A DNA stretch of 64,000 bases, taken from Cyclina sinensis. Lineage: Eukaryota; Mollusca; Bivalvia; Venerida; Veneridae. This document shows, in pieces, positions 11,167-23,100 of the stretch (position 1 is its first letter; the number at the start of each line of letters is the position of its first letter). Under the pieces are notes generated by a model. The model did not search any database. It was not told the DNA's origin and saw only the letters and a list, made by a program, of their open reading frames with translations. The stretch spans positions 4,706,206-4,770,205 of the forward strand of contig JAAONU010000018.1 of the NCBI GenBank assembly GCA_012932295.1, in the 5' to 3' direction. The translations under genes and the position numbers were made by a program.

Positions 11167-11187
11167 TATTATTATTATTATTATTAT
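11167..11187. repeat. (ATT)n microsatellite
   Basis: A short run of ATT triplets inside the intron relic of copy A. Confidence 0.8.
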
Positions 11188-11739
11188 ATTTTCCAACGTG
11201 TATTAAATTGTTTTAGTGTTCAAAATGACAAAGACGTATGACAGTCATGGTAAGTGCTGGAATTACTGTAGATGTCATATAAAGAAAAAGTAGCAAACTC
11301 TGTGGTCACTTCTAAGAGATATATAAATCCAGTATACAGCCAGTAATGCATGATTTTCAAACTATTAACATTTACTCAATTGTTGAATAATTTCTTTCCT
11401 TCGTAAATATCTCGAAGTTAAAAAAATATTAAAAGTTTGTTTTAATGCAATATGCAATGTACGCATAAAAGTGATGCTTTCTTGAAACCCTGATATTTAA
11501 GTTTGTTCTTCATTTTCTTTTGATAAATCTAGTCATGATTTCACCAAAATATGATTAAAATTTGGTTGATAGTTATTGCCCTTTAGGACATGCTGTGTTT
11601 TCACGTCTCTAAGTATATATTTTTCAGACTGTCAATGTTGGGCGGTGTCGCTCTGGTGTCAGTACAATTGAAGATAACGGATAAGTGGCAATTGTGACAG
11701 AACAACACAACACAAGTCTAGTTTGAATGAACGTTTATT

Positions 11740-13255
11740 TGGCGTGGCGTTCTGCACTGCAAAGTGGGAACTGACTTAACATAATTAAATCTGATTTATA
11801 TAATAGAGGGGAAAACATATGATTGACATTTCGTGACCATGCACAGAGCATATTTTGTCTAGTAAAATGACAGGCAATCAGTAAACATGTGTAAGATAAA
11901 AATAAAATACATGTCTTAAAGTACAAGCGTGCGTATGTTAGACGTATGAATAATTTGTAAACAATTTATATGTCAAAATGTTGACACAATAACCGGTAGT
12001 AATACTTTGCCGAAGAAAGAAAGCCGCCTAGAGCAAACCTGTCATGTACACACGCTTAAAATTTCATATATAAAATAAGATATACTTTAGGAAAAAAAAA
12101 TCTTAGAAAAACTTAATTATGTTACACAATAAAACTGTAGAAATTTGTTAACAAGCATAAAACAAAATAAACCGGACGTGAAGCTTCGTTGATTTGTTGT
12201 GTTTTCCTTGTGTGACTTTAGGGAGGCCGTATGCTATATAGGAACTAAAAGTAATCTGTAAAATAAATGCTCCTACAATATTTAAGGAAAAAACGAAAGA
12301 AAAAGTAGCATTCATTTATAAAATGTTCGGATCAGGGTATCAGGCCCTCAGGCACATGCAATTTCTACGAGAACGCTGTAGAGCCTTGCCGGAAGAGCCA
12401 ATCTGTACTTCAGTTCCGTGAAAACAACAACAACAACAGCAAAACACCAAAAAAACCATCACCCCCCAAAAAAAAAAAACAAACGCCAAATAGCATGAAC
12501 CGGTATGCAAGAATGTGTAGTTTTAATTTGTTAGGTTTCTTTTTTGTCGAAATAGGAAGTAAACGAAATAACCTATTAAATTCAATACTTCCTTACTTTC
12601 TGTTTTGTTTTAAGAAACTTTATAGTTAATTTTGAAATGCTGGGTCTGGACAATTTATGCTGATGTCTAAAATCATTTCACAGAGTTAATATTGGAAAAG
12701 TGAAAACAGGGTCTATACGTGCCTCATCACTTTCATTAGGTGTTATTACAAACAGACTTAAAGATTTTGGAAAACCAGGTGAGGTTTTTCTTTTGCCTAA
12801 CGTACGTTGAGGTAAGATTTTGCCTGTGATATTTTATTTTTATTGTTTATAATGTGGGAAAGCCGAAAAGCCGCCAATCGTCCAGCAGTGTTGTAATTTA
12901 CCGCTTCCGAACAAATATTCGTACATTAAACAATTAAACCTATTATTCTGAATATTCAATACTACATGACATGTTTCAAGTTATTCCTTATACATTCGTG
13001 ATATATATTTTTTAACATTTAGAATGAAATATGTAAAAAAGATGTCTATGGGAATCTTTAAAGCCTGCTAATCGATAGAAGTGTATATATAATTATATAT
13101 GCTAGACTTAAACTAAAAGCAGTTTTTCTATTGTGATAAAATATGGAAGAAAAGTATCTTCTTTCTGATGATATTATTTTCACTTCCTTGTTTTGTAAGA
13201 ATTTGGTCCCTTTGTGAGACGTTTATACCATCTATTTACAGATTTTAAAACACTT
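11740..13255. other. Intergenic stretch without recognised gene
   Basis: No convincing ORF or exon is visible on either strand. There is an (AAC)n/A-rich stretch at about 12424-12482 that may be the tail of an old retroposon. The rest is AT-rich sequence upstream of exon 1 of the mucolipin gene and may include its promoter, but no TATA box or initiator can be singled out. Confidence 0.5.
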
Positions 13256-13261
13256 CGAAAT

Positions 13262-13592
13262 TCGAAGATAAAAAAACAAGAAATGTTTGTAAAACATACA
13301 TGCCCCCCAGCAGGAACTAATTGCTTGTGGTTGAGCCAAAGCGTTCTCTAGTTATTGATCAGAAACCGTTTTTAGGATCAAGGTCCCCGTGGCCTTGACC
13401 TTTGACCCAATGACCTCAAAATCAATAGGGGTCGTTTACTGGTGATGAGCAACCAGTATACGAAGTTTGGTGAACCTAGGTCAAAGCGTTCTCTAGTTAT
13501 TGATCGGAAACGAAGTGTCTACGGACGGACCTACCGACCGACATTTGCAAAACTATATGCCCCTTCATCTTCGATGAGGGGATAATTAAGGG
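13262..13592. repeat. Dispersed mollusc-type repeat with ACGGACGG tail
   Basis: The stretch has a phrase repeated twice (AAAGCGTTCTCTAGTTATTG at about 13339 and 13483), the block GGCCTTGACCTTTGACC, and ends in ACGGACGGACCTACCGACCG, then CCCCTTCATCTTCGATGAGG. Such phrases recur in non-coding dispersed repeats of bivalve genomes (from memory of the type, not a search). It contains no ORF. Confidence 0.6.
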
Positions 13593-14042
13593 GACTTTTC
13601 CTAACATTTACCGATGATATATATACTATTTGCTATTTTCTTTAAAACGAAAATAAGAATATATTTTAAAGAAAACTTACGTTTAAAGACAGTTTTCCTA
13701 AGGAAAATAGCAGTAAAGCAAGCGTGCATTTGTAATAAATAGACACAAAAAATGGTACAATAGCAACTCTCTGTATAGCGCCTAACATCAGTGTATTAGT
13801 TTACCTGTTTCATATAGAAATTTCTTCTTACAATTAACACCGGGGAATAATTCATTAAATGCCATTCATATATACATAAATTTGAAGAAAATAGACTACT
13901 CGAAATTGTATGTCTCTTTACATATGAATTTATGTAGAAAGGAAGAAAGCTGGTTGAAATGTTTAAAAAACAAAGCTCTGATTGAAATGCAGAACCTTAT
14001 CATGTATTCATGGTCAGAATTTGATATCTAACATTCAGACAA

Positions 14043-14126
14043 ATGGCCAGTACTAATGACAGTGCAGATGAAACGTCTAAACTTTCTCCTGGTGACAGAA
14101 ACACGTATGGGACTGCTGAAACATCG
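14043..14126 (+). CDS. TRPML: TRPML exon 1 (start codon, 28 residues)
   Basis: ATG at 14043 opens 28 codons, rich in Ser, Thr, Asp and Glu (M-A-S-T-N-D-S-A-D-E...), ending at a GTATGT donor (14127) in phase 0. The ATG context (ACAAATGG) is acceptable. Neither duplicate has this exon within the window. It is cytosolic in the family topology. I accept it because its phase matches exon 2, which in turn matches exon 3. Confidence 0.7.
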
Positions 14127-17100
14127 GTATGTATTAAATGTTTTAATTTAAAAACTAAACATCCTCGTACAGTAGAGCTAGCTTAATAATGAAAACTAAA
14201 ATATTATTTTTTACTTTTCTTTAAATATTTTTTTAACTGGTTGCAAAATTTCAACACATTTTGTTTTTGTCATATCACATTTTGTTTAAATTGTTTAAAG
14301 TTTATCAGCTTTCCACGATCGTTACCCTGTACTTACGTATCTATTATATACCCACCATTATGTTTGTAATGGATTATCCTTAGTATACAGCTGTCACAAA
14401 TGCAAATTTCGTATACAGTGATATAATTTGTATATTAGTTTGTCATCGTGTAACGCGTGACGTCTAAAAAGATCATGTGGTCTTGCAGACTGACAATTTT
14501 CAATGGAAGTGCTATCATACGCGACATTTTAAGATACCTACTGTAGTAAGAGATCTCTAAGGCAAAAGTCGACTTTTGAATTTTTTCACCTATGTTAAGG
14601 TAGAAAATAAAATCTTCTGCAAAAATAGAAGAGATGGTGGTAGTAATCATTTGACATCTTCAGTTAAGTTGATTTTCATTTCCAACTGCGGATGTCCTGT
14701 CATTTATAGAACGGCTTCTTAAATTATTTTCTAATAAATTTCTCAAAATTTGACTTAAATAATACACCTATTTTTGTATAGTTTATATTATGAATTTCTA
14801 ATTTCATTTACAAAGAATTCAGTTTAGTATTATATAAACATACAGCTTACGAATATACATTTTGCTGGGTTGATGTAAGTACTAGTAATCGTTGTCAGTG
14901 CTTGTACACTGTTCCTTGATTTCTGACAATCACTGTCCTGTTTATGTTAAAATGAAATGCAAGTTCTGTTCTTAACTAAAGAACGGAATCATTTTTACAC
15001 GAATATAATTTTTTTGAAATGTATTCAACAGTATTTTTGTAATTTTGTATAGTTCTCGTCTGCTGCAAGTATTAATGACGGAGAGATCGACCATGCAAGT
15101 ATTAATGACGGAGAGATCGACCAACAGAAAGGTACTTTAACACATAAATGCATGTTATTTAATCGTTTATAATGTAGCACTGATGTTCTTCTAGTTAAAA
15201 TCGTTTCGGAAATTTAAATAATGTAGGTACAGACTACATGAAAGATTATATGTTTTGTTGTCATTGTTAAATATCATATATATATATATTAAAAATGTTC
15301 CGAGAAGTAATTAAAATATGAAACATGAAACAAGGGGATCATTGGCCCCAAAGAGCGCTCACTTGAAGACAGACTCATATTTGTGTGAAAGCGGAGAAAG
15401 CTAGTGTTTATTACAAGAATTTGAACATTTTTGGTCACTAGACAATACTTCATGCAAAATATATTTTTACATTTTCACTGTATACATGGTCCAAATTTCA
15501 AAGCTGTACATCAAACAACAAAAAAGTAGGCCACTAGGTCAAAATTAATGTCATTTAATACCAGAGTTCAGTTCTGAAGCTGTGCACATGGTCCAAATTT
15601 CATAGCTGTACGTAAAAAAGCAAGAAAATAGGTCACTAGGTCAGAATCTAGGTCAGCTGATATCAAATTTCAATTTTATATCTAAAACTGTGCACATGGT
15701 ACAAATTTCATAGCTGTACATCGAAAAACAAGAAAGTAGGTCACTTGGTCAAAATCTAGGCCAGCTCATATCAAAAATCAATTCTACATCTGAAACTGTG
15801 CAAATGGTTTAAACTTCATAGCTGTACATAAAAAAAAAACAAGAAAGTATGTCACTAGGTCCAAATTTAGGCCAGCTTATAACAAAGTTCAATCCTACAT
15901 CTGAAACTATGCACATGGTCCAAATTTCATAACTGTATATCAAATAACAAGAAAGTAGGTCACTGAGTCCGCTGGGGCAGGGCCACCTTTGACTCCAAGG
16001 CTTTAATTTAAACAATCTTGATATAGGTCCACCAGACAATGTTTCATGTGAAATATCTAAGCTCTAACTTTCTCGTCTGAGATCACTTTTTTATAAGAAT
16101 ACAAAGAAAACCCATGACTCACAGGACAGGGACAATTTTGACTCTAGGGCCAAAATTTTAACAATCTTTGTAGAGGTCAACAATGTTTCACGCCAAATAT
16201 GTAAGCTCTAGCCTTTGAAGCTTCAGAGGATAATTTTCGTATAAGTTTATACTATATGTATATAATGAAAATCTATGATCCCCGGGCAGGCCCAATTTTT
16301 ACCCCAGGGATATAATTTGGAAAAACTTGGTAGAGGTTCACTAGACAATGTTTCATGCTAAATATCTAAGCTCTAGTCTTTGTGTTTTTAGAGAAAAAGT
16401 TTTATTATATGTATATAAGGAAAACTATGACCCCACCCCCACCTGGGCAAGACCATTTTCAACCCTTGGGCTATAATTTAACAATATTTGTAGGGATCTT
16501 CTAAACAAAGTTTCATGTGAACTATCAAAGCTCCAGCCTTTGCAGTTTTAAGGCAGAAGATTTTTAAAAAGATTTTACTATATGTATAAAAGGAAAACCT
16601 ATGACCCCCCTGGGGCGGGACCAGTTTTTATCCGAGGGCTATAATTTGAGCAAGCTTTGTAGAGGCCCACTAAACAATGTTTCATGCCAAATGTCTAAGC
16701 TCTTGCGTTTGCAGTTTCAAAGAAGATTTTTTTAAGTTTTTACTATATGTATTAAAAGACAATCTATGACCCCAGGGACAGTGCCAATTTTGGCACCAGG
16801 ACTATAATTTGAACAAACTTTGTAGAGGTCTTCTACAAAATGTTTTATGGCAAATACCTAACCTCTTATCGTTGTCATTTCAAAGGAGAAGATTTTTTAA
16901 GTTTTTACTTTATTCATATAAGGAAAAACTATGACCCCCATTGCGGGGCCAATTTTGTCACTAGAGGCATAACTTAAGCCACTTTAATAGAGGTCAGCTA
17001 GACAATGTTTCATGCCAAATATCTAAGTTTTAGCATTTGTCATTTCAGAGAAAAAGATTTTTTAAGTCTTTATTTTACATTGTATACATATAAGGAAAAA

Positions 17101-20100
17101 CTATGACCCTGGGGCAGGGCCAATTTTGAAACTAGGAGCATAATTTGAACAACTTTGGTAGAGGAGCTTTAGATGATGTCATATACCAAATATCAAAGCT
17201 CTGGGCCTTGTACTTTCTGACAAGAAGATATTTTATTTTGCATTTTTGAAACTTAATTTTTGGCCCTATGACCTACATATGCAACAGACCGAAACAATTT
17301 GAACAAAATTTTAAAGGGGACTACCCAAGGACCATTCCTGTGAAGTTTGGTTAATGTACAGTCAGTGGTTTCAGAGATGTTGTTTTAAGAAATTGTGATG
17401 ACGGACGACGCAAGACGCACGACGACGGACGGAGGGGGTTAACAAAAGCTCACCACGAGCACGTTGTGCTCAGGTGAGATAAAGATAAAAGCATCACATG
17501 GGTTTTTTGTTAATTTATTTTCTAGTTATTTTGTATTTATTTTTGCCAACATACAAATGTATATAGAATATTTCTTTGCGAGAGTTGCCGGTAAATTATG
17601 TTTGTAAGGGTATCATCAGCTTTTCCTAGTAGGAAACTTATTTCTCGGTACTGCATGAAGTGGAGCAGAATAAACGACCGTTTCGAACAATGTATTAATC
17701 TAATTTTTCCAATCACATAACATTTCTCTGAAATTGAAAGCTTAACGGTCTTATATTATGAATGACTAAAAAGACGAAAGTTATTGTTTTTACTTTGTAT
17801 AGCTGTGTCTTCTGTTGAGAAATAATATCACGTATTTATCAAGCTGATGCCAGTTCATTACCCATCAGTGGAATCTTATCGTTATTGATAAATAATCCAT
17901 TTACTTTTAATGTAACAACCTAACCAAAACAAGCAATACCCTGTCTAGATATAACAATTTTAAAGTAATAACCGAAATGAAATTTAATGCACTGTTCGTC
18001 ATTTGCTTTTTTGTTTCACAGAAGAAGTAAGGAGGGTGTGGCCTTTATATTTCCTGAGACTTTTCTTGTTTTCACCACTGAAATGGAAGAAGGATGCGTT
18101 CTGGATTAGTGTACCGCATTCAATATGGTTCTTCATTCATCTAGCCAAAATTATATTGTTAACCATGGTGGTGAGTACCCCTGACAAGGAATAATCAAAC
18201 GTACAAAAAAAGTTTGAACAGAAATTATGTTTTTACAGCTTAACTTAGTGTTATTGATCTGTATATATTTCAGTTTTATTACTTAAAGCGCAAGAATGCT
18301 TGTGGTTAGTAAAATGTCGCTTCTGACCATATTATCTAAATACAAAACATTATGATATCATAGCGGAAGCAATTTATACCTGACTTGTTGTGGGTGGCTT
18401 ATGGTTTCTTTTAGTTGTTTCATTGTTATTTCTGAATGGAAAATTTGTTTTTATTTAATAATACATTGAATAATATCTTTTAGAAAAATCAGAATTTATT
18501 GCTGCTGTATTTCTTTGCTAGGTTGTCAAAAGAAATTGTAAAATTACGTGATTAATTTTGAGGTATAAGCTAAACTTATTTTGATTGGGATACAATATCA
18601 ATACAATTTTTTTATCACATTAATCGTAAAAGAGGGACTTGATAGAACTATTTTGTGTTCTCATGTGTACAACTGTTATTTTCATGCACATATAACGCAT
18701 GTTTCATTCTTTCCAACATTTATTAAGGTTATATTAGTGTTCAAAACGACAAAAATGTATGCCAGTGAAGGTAAATACTGAAAATAATGTGGATACTCAG
18801 ATGTCATATAAAGAAAAAGAAGCAAAGACTTCTGCCACTTCTAAGAGATATTTAAAGGCATGCATACTATCCGATATTGTTGTGAGTTTAATACAAGACC
18901 GAGCTAAACATGCATGCTATTCACACTATTAAACTTTACTCAATTGATGAATTAGTTTTTTTCCAATGTATCTTATTTAAAAGATCATTCAAATTTTGAT
19001 TTTGGTAATATCCGCTTAATGTCGTGGCCTTTATGGAATGTTGTCTTTATTAGTTATCAAGATTTATACAATGACAGTTTCACATGAATATTTCTATAAT
19101 CAATATTACATTTTTTAAATTACGCGTTGGTAACTTGAAACTCTGGAGTAAACTGATATTCACGTTTGTTTTCCATTTGCGTGTGATTAATCTAGTTATA
19201 ATATTACTAAGAAATGATTAAGATTAGGTTGGTAGTTACTGTTCCTAAGGACACGCTCCAAGTTTATATTTTTCAGACTGTCAAGATTGCTTGGTGTCGT
19301 TCTGGTGTTAGTACGATTGAGGACAACAGATACGTGGCACTCGAACACATTTTGCTCAAAAATTGGGAATCAAGTTTGTATTACTACTTAATACTTCGTA
19401 GCAAACCACAGGTTTTCCTTTGTGACAACTTACTGTCCATAGTTTTCCGTCCGTCACTGGTTTTTTTCATGCACTCGAAAAAGTGTTTATTAGAGAGTGA
19501 CGGCTTTAAATAAAGTGCTAGATAATATAAAGTAAAATGCTTTCAACATTCATAAAAATTCAATATTGAATTGCTTTATTACTAACATTTGACTCTAGGA
19601 CAACAAAAAATTTGGACTAGTATAGACAGGGTCTAGTGTTAACATACACTGTTTTCTACAGTAGATAAAATAAGGATGCACGTGTCAAAGTTGACTACCT
19701 AGAATCTCTAATAATTTTGCACAGAAAAGTTTTTTTTCTGAATGGTTCCCAAACGTTTTGTTTCCATTATGTGTACAGGGTTTAAAGGTTTCATTGGGAT
19801 CTTTGAATTCTAAATATGAATTTCAATCGAAAAAAACGTTATGTAATATTGATATATCTGGTACAAAGTTATTATTCTATGGTGTGATATGAATGTTTGA
19901 TAAGTTCATGTACTTATTTGTTGCACTTTTCTCAAATTGCTGAGATTCCGAAGCGCAATTAGAAAAATAGTTTGATGCAAAATCTTTTATAGGAAATGAA
20001 CTTTTCAAATATTTCTTTATAAATATGATTCGTTGTTAATCTTTTAAAAAAGTTTTTGGCAAAATGACTATACTTTATTAGTGACAGCACCTTCTCTATT

Positions 20101-23100
20101 TTTTTTTCAAAAAATATTTTGCATCACTTACAAATTTTTATCTGAATTTTGACTCGCGATTTTTCATTACGTCAAAAACAATCCAATATATTCACAAGAA
20201 TTCTGTACCTTTGAAGACTTTTAGTTTTAAAGTATACTTTGTTACTAGTTTGGTCAGATGATTCCCTTACTGAATAGGTTCAAAGAACATTTTATATCGT
20301 AATTCGTTATCAATTTACAGGTTATGAAACCGTTCCGTACCCGCCGTCGCAAGGCAAATTTGCTGTTTACAGTGTGGAAGATTTTCGAAATGGAATAAAC
20401 TACGCTGTTGAACAGGTAAACAGTACTACAATGCAATCATGATTTGATTATAAACGGTACAAGAAAAAGATATTATGATCATTATGATATAGATAAAATT
20501 TCACTACTATGCATCGTTTAGTATACATCTGATGCTCTATCTAAATTGTCAAAGGATGAAAACGTTTCCCATCAGGAAACACTTGGCCTTAAAAACCAAA
20601 TGAAAAAGGAATCTTTGCGTATCCACAGCAAGGAATCAATTATTTCACAACATTTTTGTTAAAAATGGTGGTTATATTACAGGCAGTTTTAAACAGTTGA
20701 AAATGCTAGTAGGTTCATTGAATTTTGTCAGCTGCTGAGGTTTATAAATGAAGCTAAATTACTGCTGAGTAATACTGCTTAATGCATTCTGAACGTGGCC
20801 TTATTCCTATACTTGATGATCCTACACAAGAATATTAGAACACGGTATATTGAATATCCATCAGATCTCATTGTATAAATATTAAACTAAAATGCTATAA
20901 TGTATTGCTTTTTTTCTTGATGTTATGACAGTAGAACAACAAAAGTTTCGACTGGTGTGGACATTTTCTAGCGTTACCCATTATTTTTCTACAATACTCT
21001 TAGCATTACGATAGCGAGGAGATGACATGCACTAGTCTTTTTAAATTGCATTTTTATCTTATTCCTCCCCTGTTTTCCCAGGGTTATTAGGAAATAAGGG
21101 TGGGGTAACCCTGACAAAAAACCTAAATGGTTGAAAGCAGAGGTGCTGGGCCATAGGCACACTCTTAATAAACCACAGGATCATGAAACATCGCCATGAC
21201 TTAGCATCAACTAGTATTTATCGACGTGCTGACGAAATTTTGGGATCCCCCCAAAGAGATTCAGTGCCCGGCTCTGAGCCTCGACTGAGTCCACCTACAG
21301 CTACTGGGGTCCCTCCTTCATTCCACAACAAGCCAAAAGATGAGGAAGAAAGATCAACTGGCTACGACAAGCCATGGAGGAGGAAAGACCGACAGCAGCA
21401 ACCTTTCAAAGTAATGATTGGAATGCAGAAGAAGTCTTCAACAAAAGGACAGAACTGCAACACATCCTTCACGAGAAAAACATCAATGTCTGTTTTATGC
21501 AGGAAACTCACCTGCAACCAGCAAAAGTCATTCAAGGTCAGAGGATATCAGTGCTTCCGACGTGTCAGAGTTGGTGGAAAGAAAGGAGGCATCATACCAT
21601 TTGTCCGGAACAACATCTATGCTATCTAGTCTAAAACGCACATGAGACTTGTGAACATCTACTCTCCAAACGAAAAATCTCTGTCCCTTTACAGTATTCC
21701 AACAGATGACTCCAACTTCATCGTAGTAGGTGACTTCACGGCCACTCGCAAAACCGTGGATATATGATCACATGGATGGACGTGGAGAAGAGGTGGAGAC
21801 CTGGCAAGATGAAAACAAGTTGAATCTTATCAACCGGGACGACCTTCCAACTTTTTACTCTAGAAGCTAGCATATAACTTCAAAACCCGACTTTGACTTC
21901 TGTACTGACGACATACATGGACATATCAAGAGAGGTATCTGAACAACTAGGAGGTCACCCACCCAGTCCACCTCATTATGGACCACGATGCCTCTACATC
22001 TTCAGGCATTTCCAGATATAATTACAAGGAGGCCAAATAGACCTTGTACCATTCACTTAGTGATGATATTTGCAAAGCTATCAGAGTGAAAAGAAGAGAC
22101 ATCAACAGTTGTGAAAGGCTTCAACAGCAGTATATTCAAGGCAGCACAGGAGGCTTTTCCAAGAGGGGCTATGTGTCATGTGTCAAAATTTACTCCTTTG
22201 ATACTTTACTAGACTTGCACAAAATTGTTTTTGCTTGTTTCTAAAAGGTGTTAATTCAGCGAAACCTGCCATATATTTCTTTTACAAATTCAAATGGAAA
22301 TAAATGAAATGAAATACCATCCAGCAGGCAAAAGTTTCCGATACTACATGCGTCGACTTTAGACATATAAAATGTTGCCTTTCTGTAGAAAATAGTCAAA
22401 AGCCCAAGAACCATAGCCGTCTGGGGGTCACCGTTCCCTAATGGGTCTTCTGTTAGGTTCTGGTTCTGGTGGCCATGACTGGTCTTTCTGATTTCTTAGG
22501 TTCGAGCTGGCTGCAGAACTACCTGCCTGACAAGGTATTGTAGTCTCCTGACTGGGTTGTTTAGATTGTTTTGTGTGGCTTAAGATATACTGGTCCGGTG
22601 GACACCTACTCTATGTAGACTGTTCTGGTTCTATGTGGATTGACATTCCATCGACTAAGGCAACATTCCTTTAAAGGCAAACAATTATTTACGTTGCTAT
22701 TTAACGTGAGAGTAAAGGTCACCAGGTTATTACACGCAAAACCGAATTCAATGGACTTCATAGAAGTGTACTATTTGTGAGGATAATGAGCATTTTATAG
22801 AGCATTTGTAATATGCCCTTATGGTAATGGTGTCAAAACAATCATGCTCGAAAAACTTACAAAAGTAGGTTATGAACCATGTTTAGGTTTAACAAAAACA
22901 AGATACCTGTCATAGCCATAAAATCAATTCTTATTTAATATTCTACCATTCTCTTTATTTGAAGTGTTTATTGTAGTTTATACGAGGGTGGTTTTAGATG
23001 TATTGTTATTGGGTCCTGTAAATCTGATATTTTTACTGAATACTGATTTTGTTTGTTTCATGCCTTCAAAGGATTCTCTTTTGTTAACTATGCAAAGGGT

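Larger units (their letters stand above)
240..11700 (+). pseudogene. Copy A: decayed mucolipin exons 2-5, split by transposons
   Basis: Relics of four mucolipin exons can be placed by similarity to copy B: exon 2 at about 250-472 (now a 44-bp minisatellite), exon 3 at 10446-10583, exon 4 ending at 11249 before GTAAGT, and exon 5 from 11628. Exon 3 read in the phase of copy B stops within 12 codons and has small deletions. Exon 5 has a TAA 18 codons after its acceptor. Splice sites are partly kept (CACAG at 10441-10445, GTGAGT at 10584). No exon 1 lies in the window upstream of it. I infer a partial tandem duplicate of the channel gene that is no longer functional; nine kb of LINE and DNA-transposon sequence sits in its intron 2. 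Confidence 0.75.
9640..11735 (+). repeat. Copy A of the mucolipin block (3' part)
   Basis: This stretch is nearly identical to 39350-41450 (copy C) and clearly but more loosely similar to 17520-19400 (copy B, the gene). It holds relics of exons 3, 4 and 5 and a minus-strand SINE shared with copy C. A and C are more alike than either is to B, so one was copied from the other, or both from a common source, after the split from B. Similarity ends near 11735. Confidence 0.85.
17520..20030 (+). repeat. Copy B of the duplicated block (the gene itself, exons 3-5)
   Basis: Similar over most of its length to copies A (9940-11735) and C (39650-41629, then 45689-46460). Copy B is the one connected to the downstream channel exons and keeps the best reading frames. 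Similarity with C stops near 20030, between exon 5 and exon 6. Confidence 0.8.
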
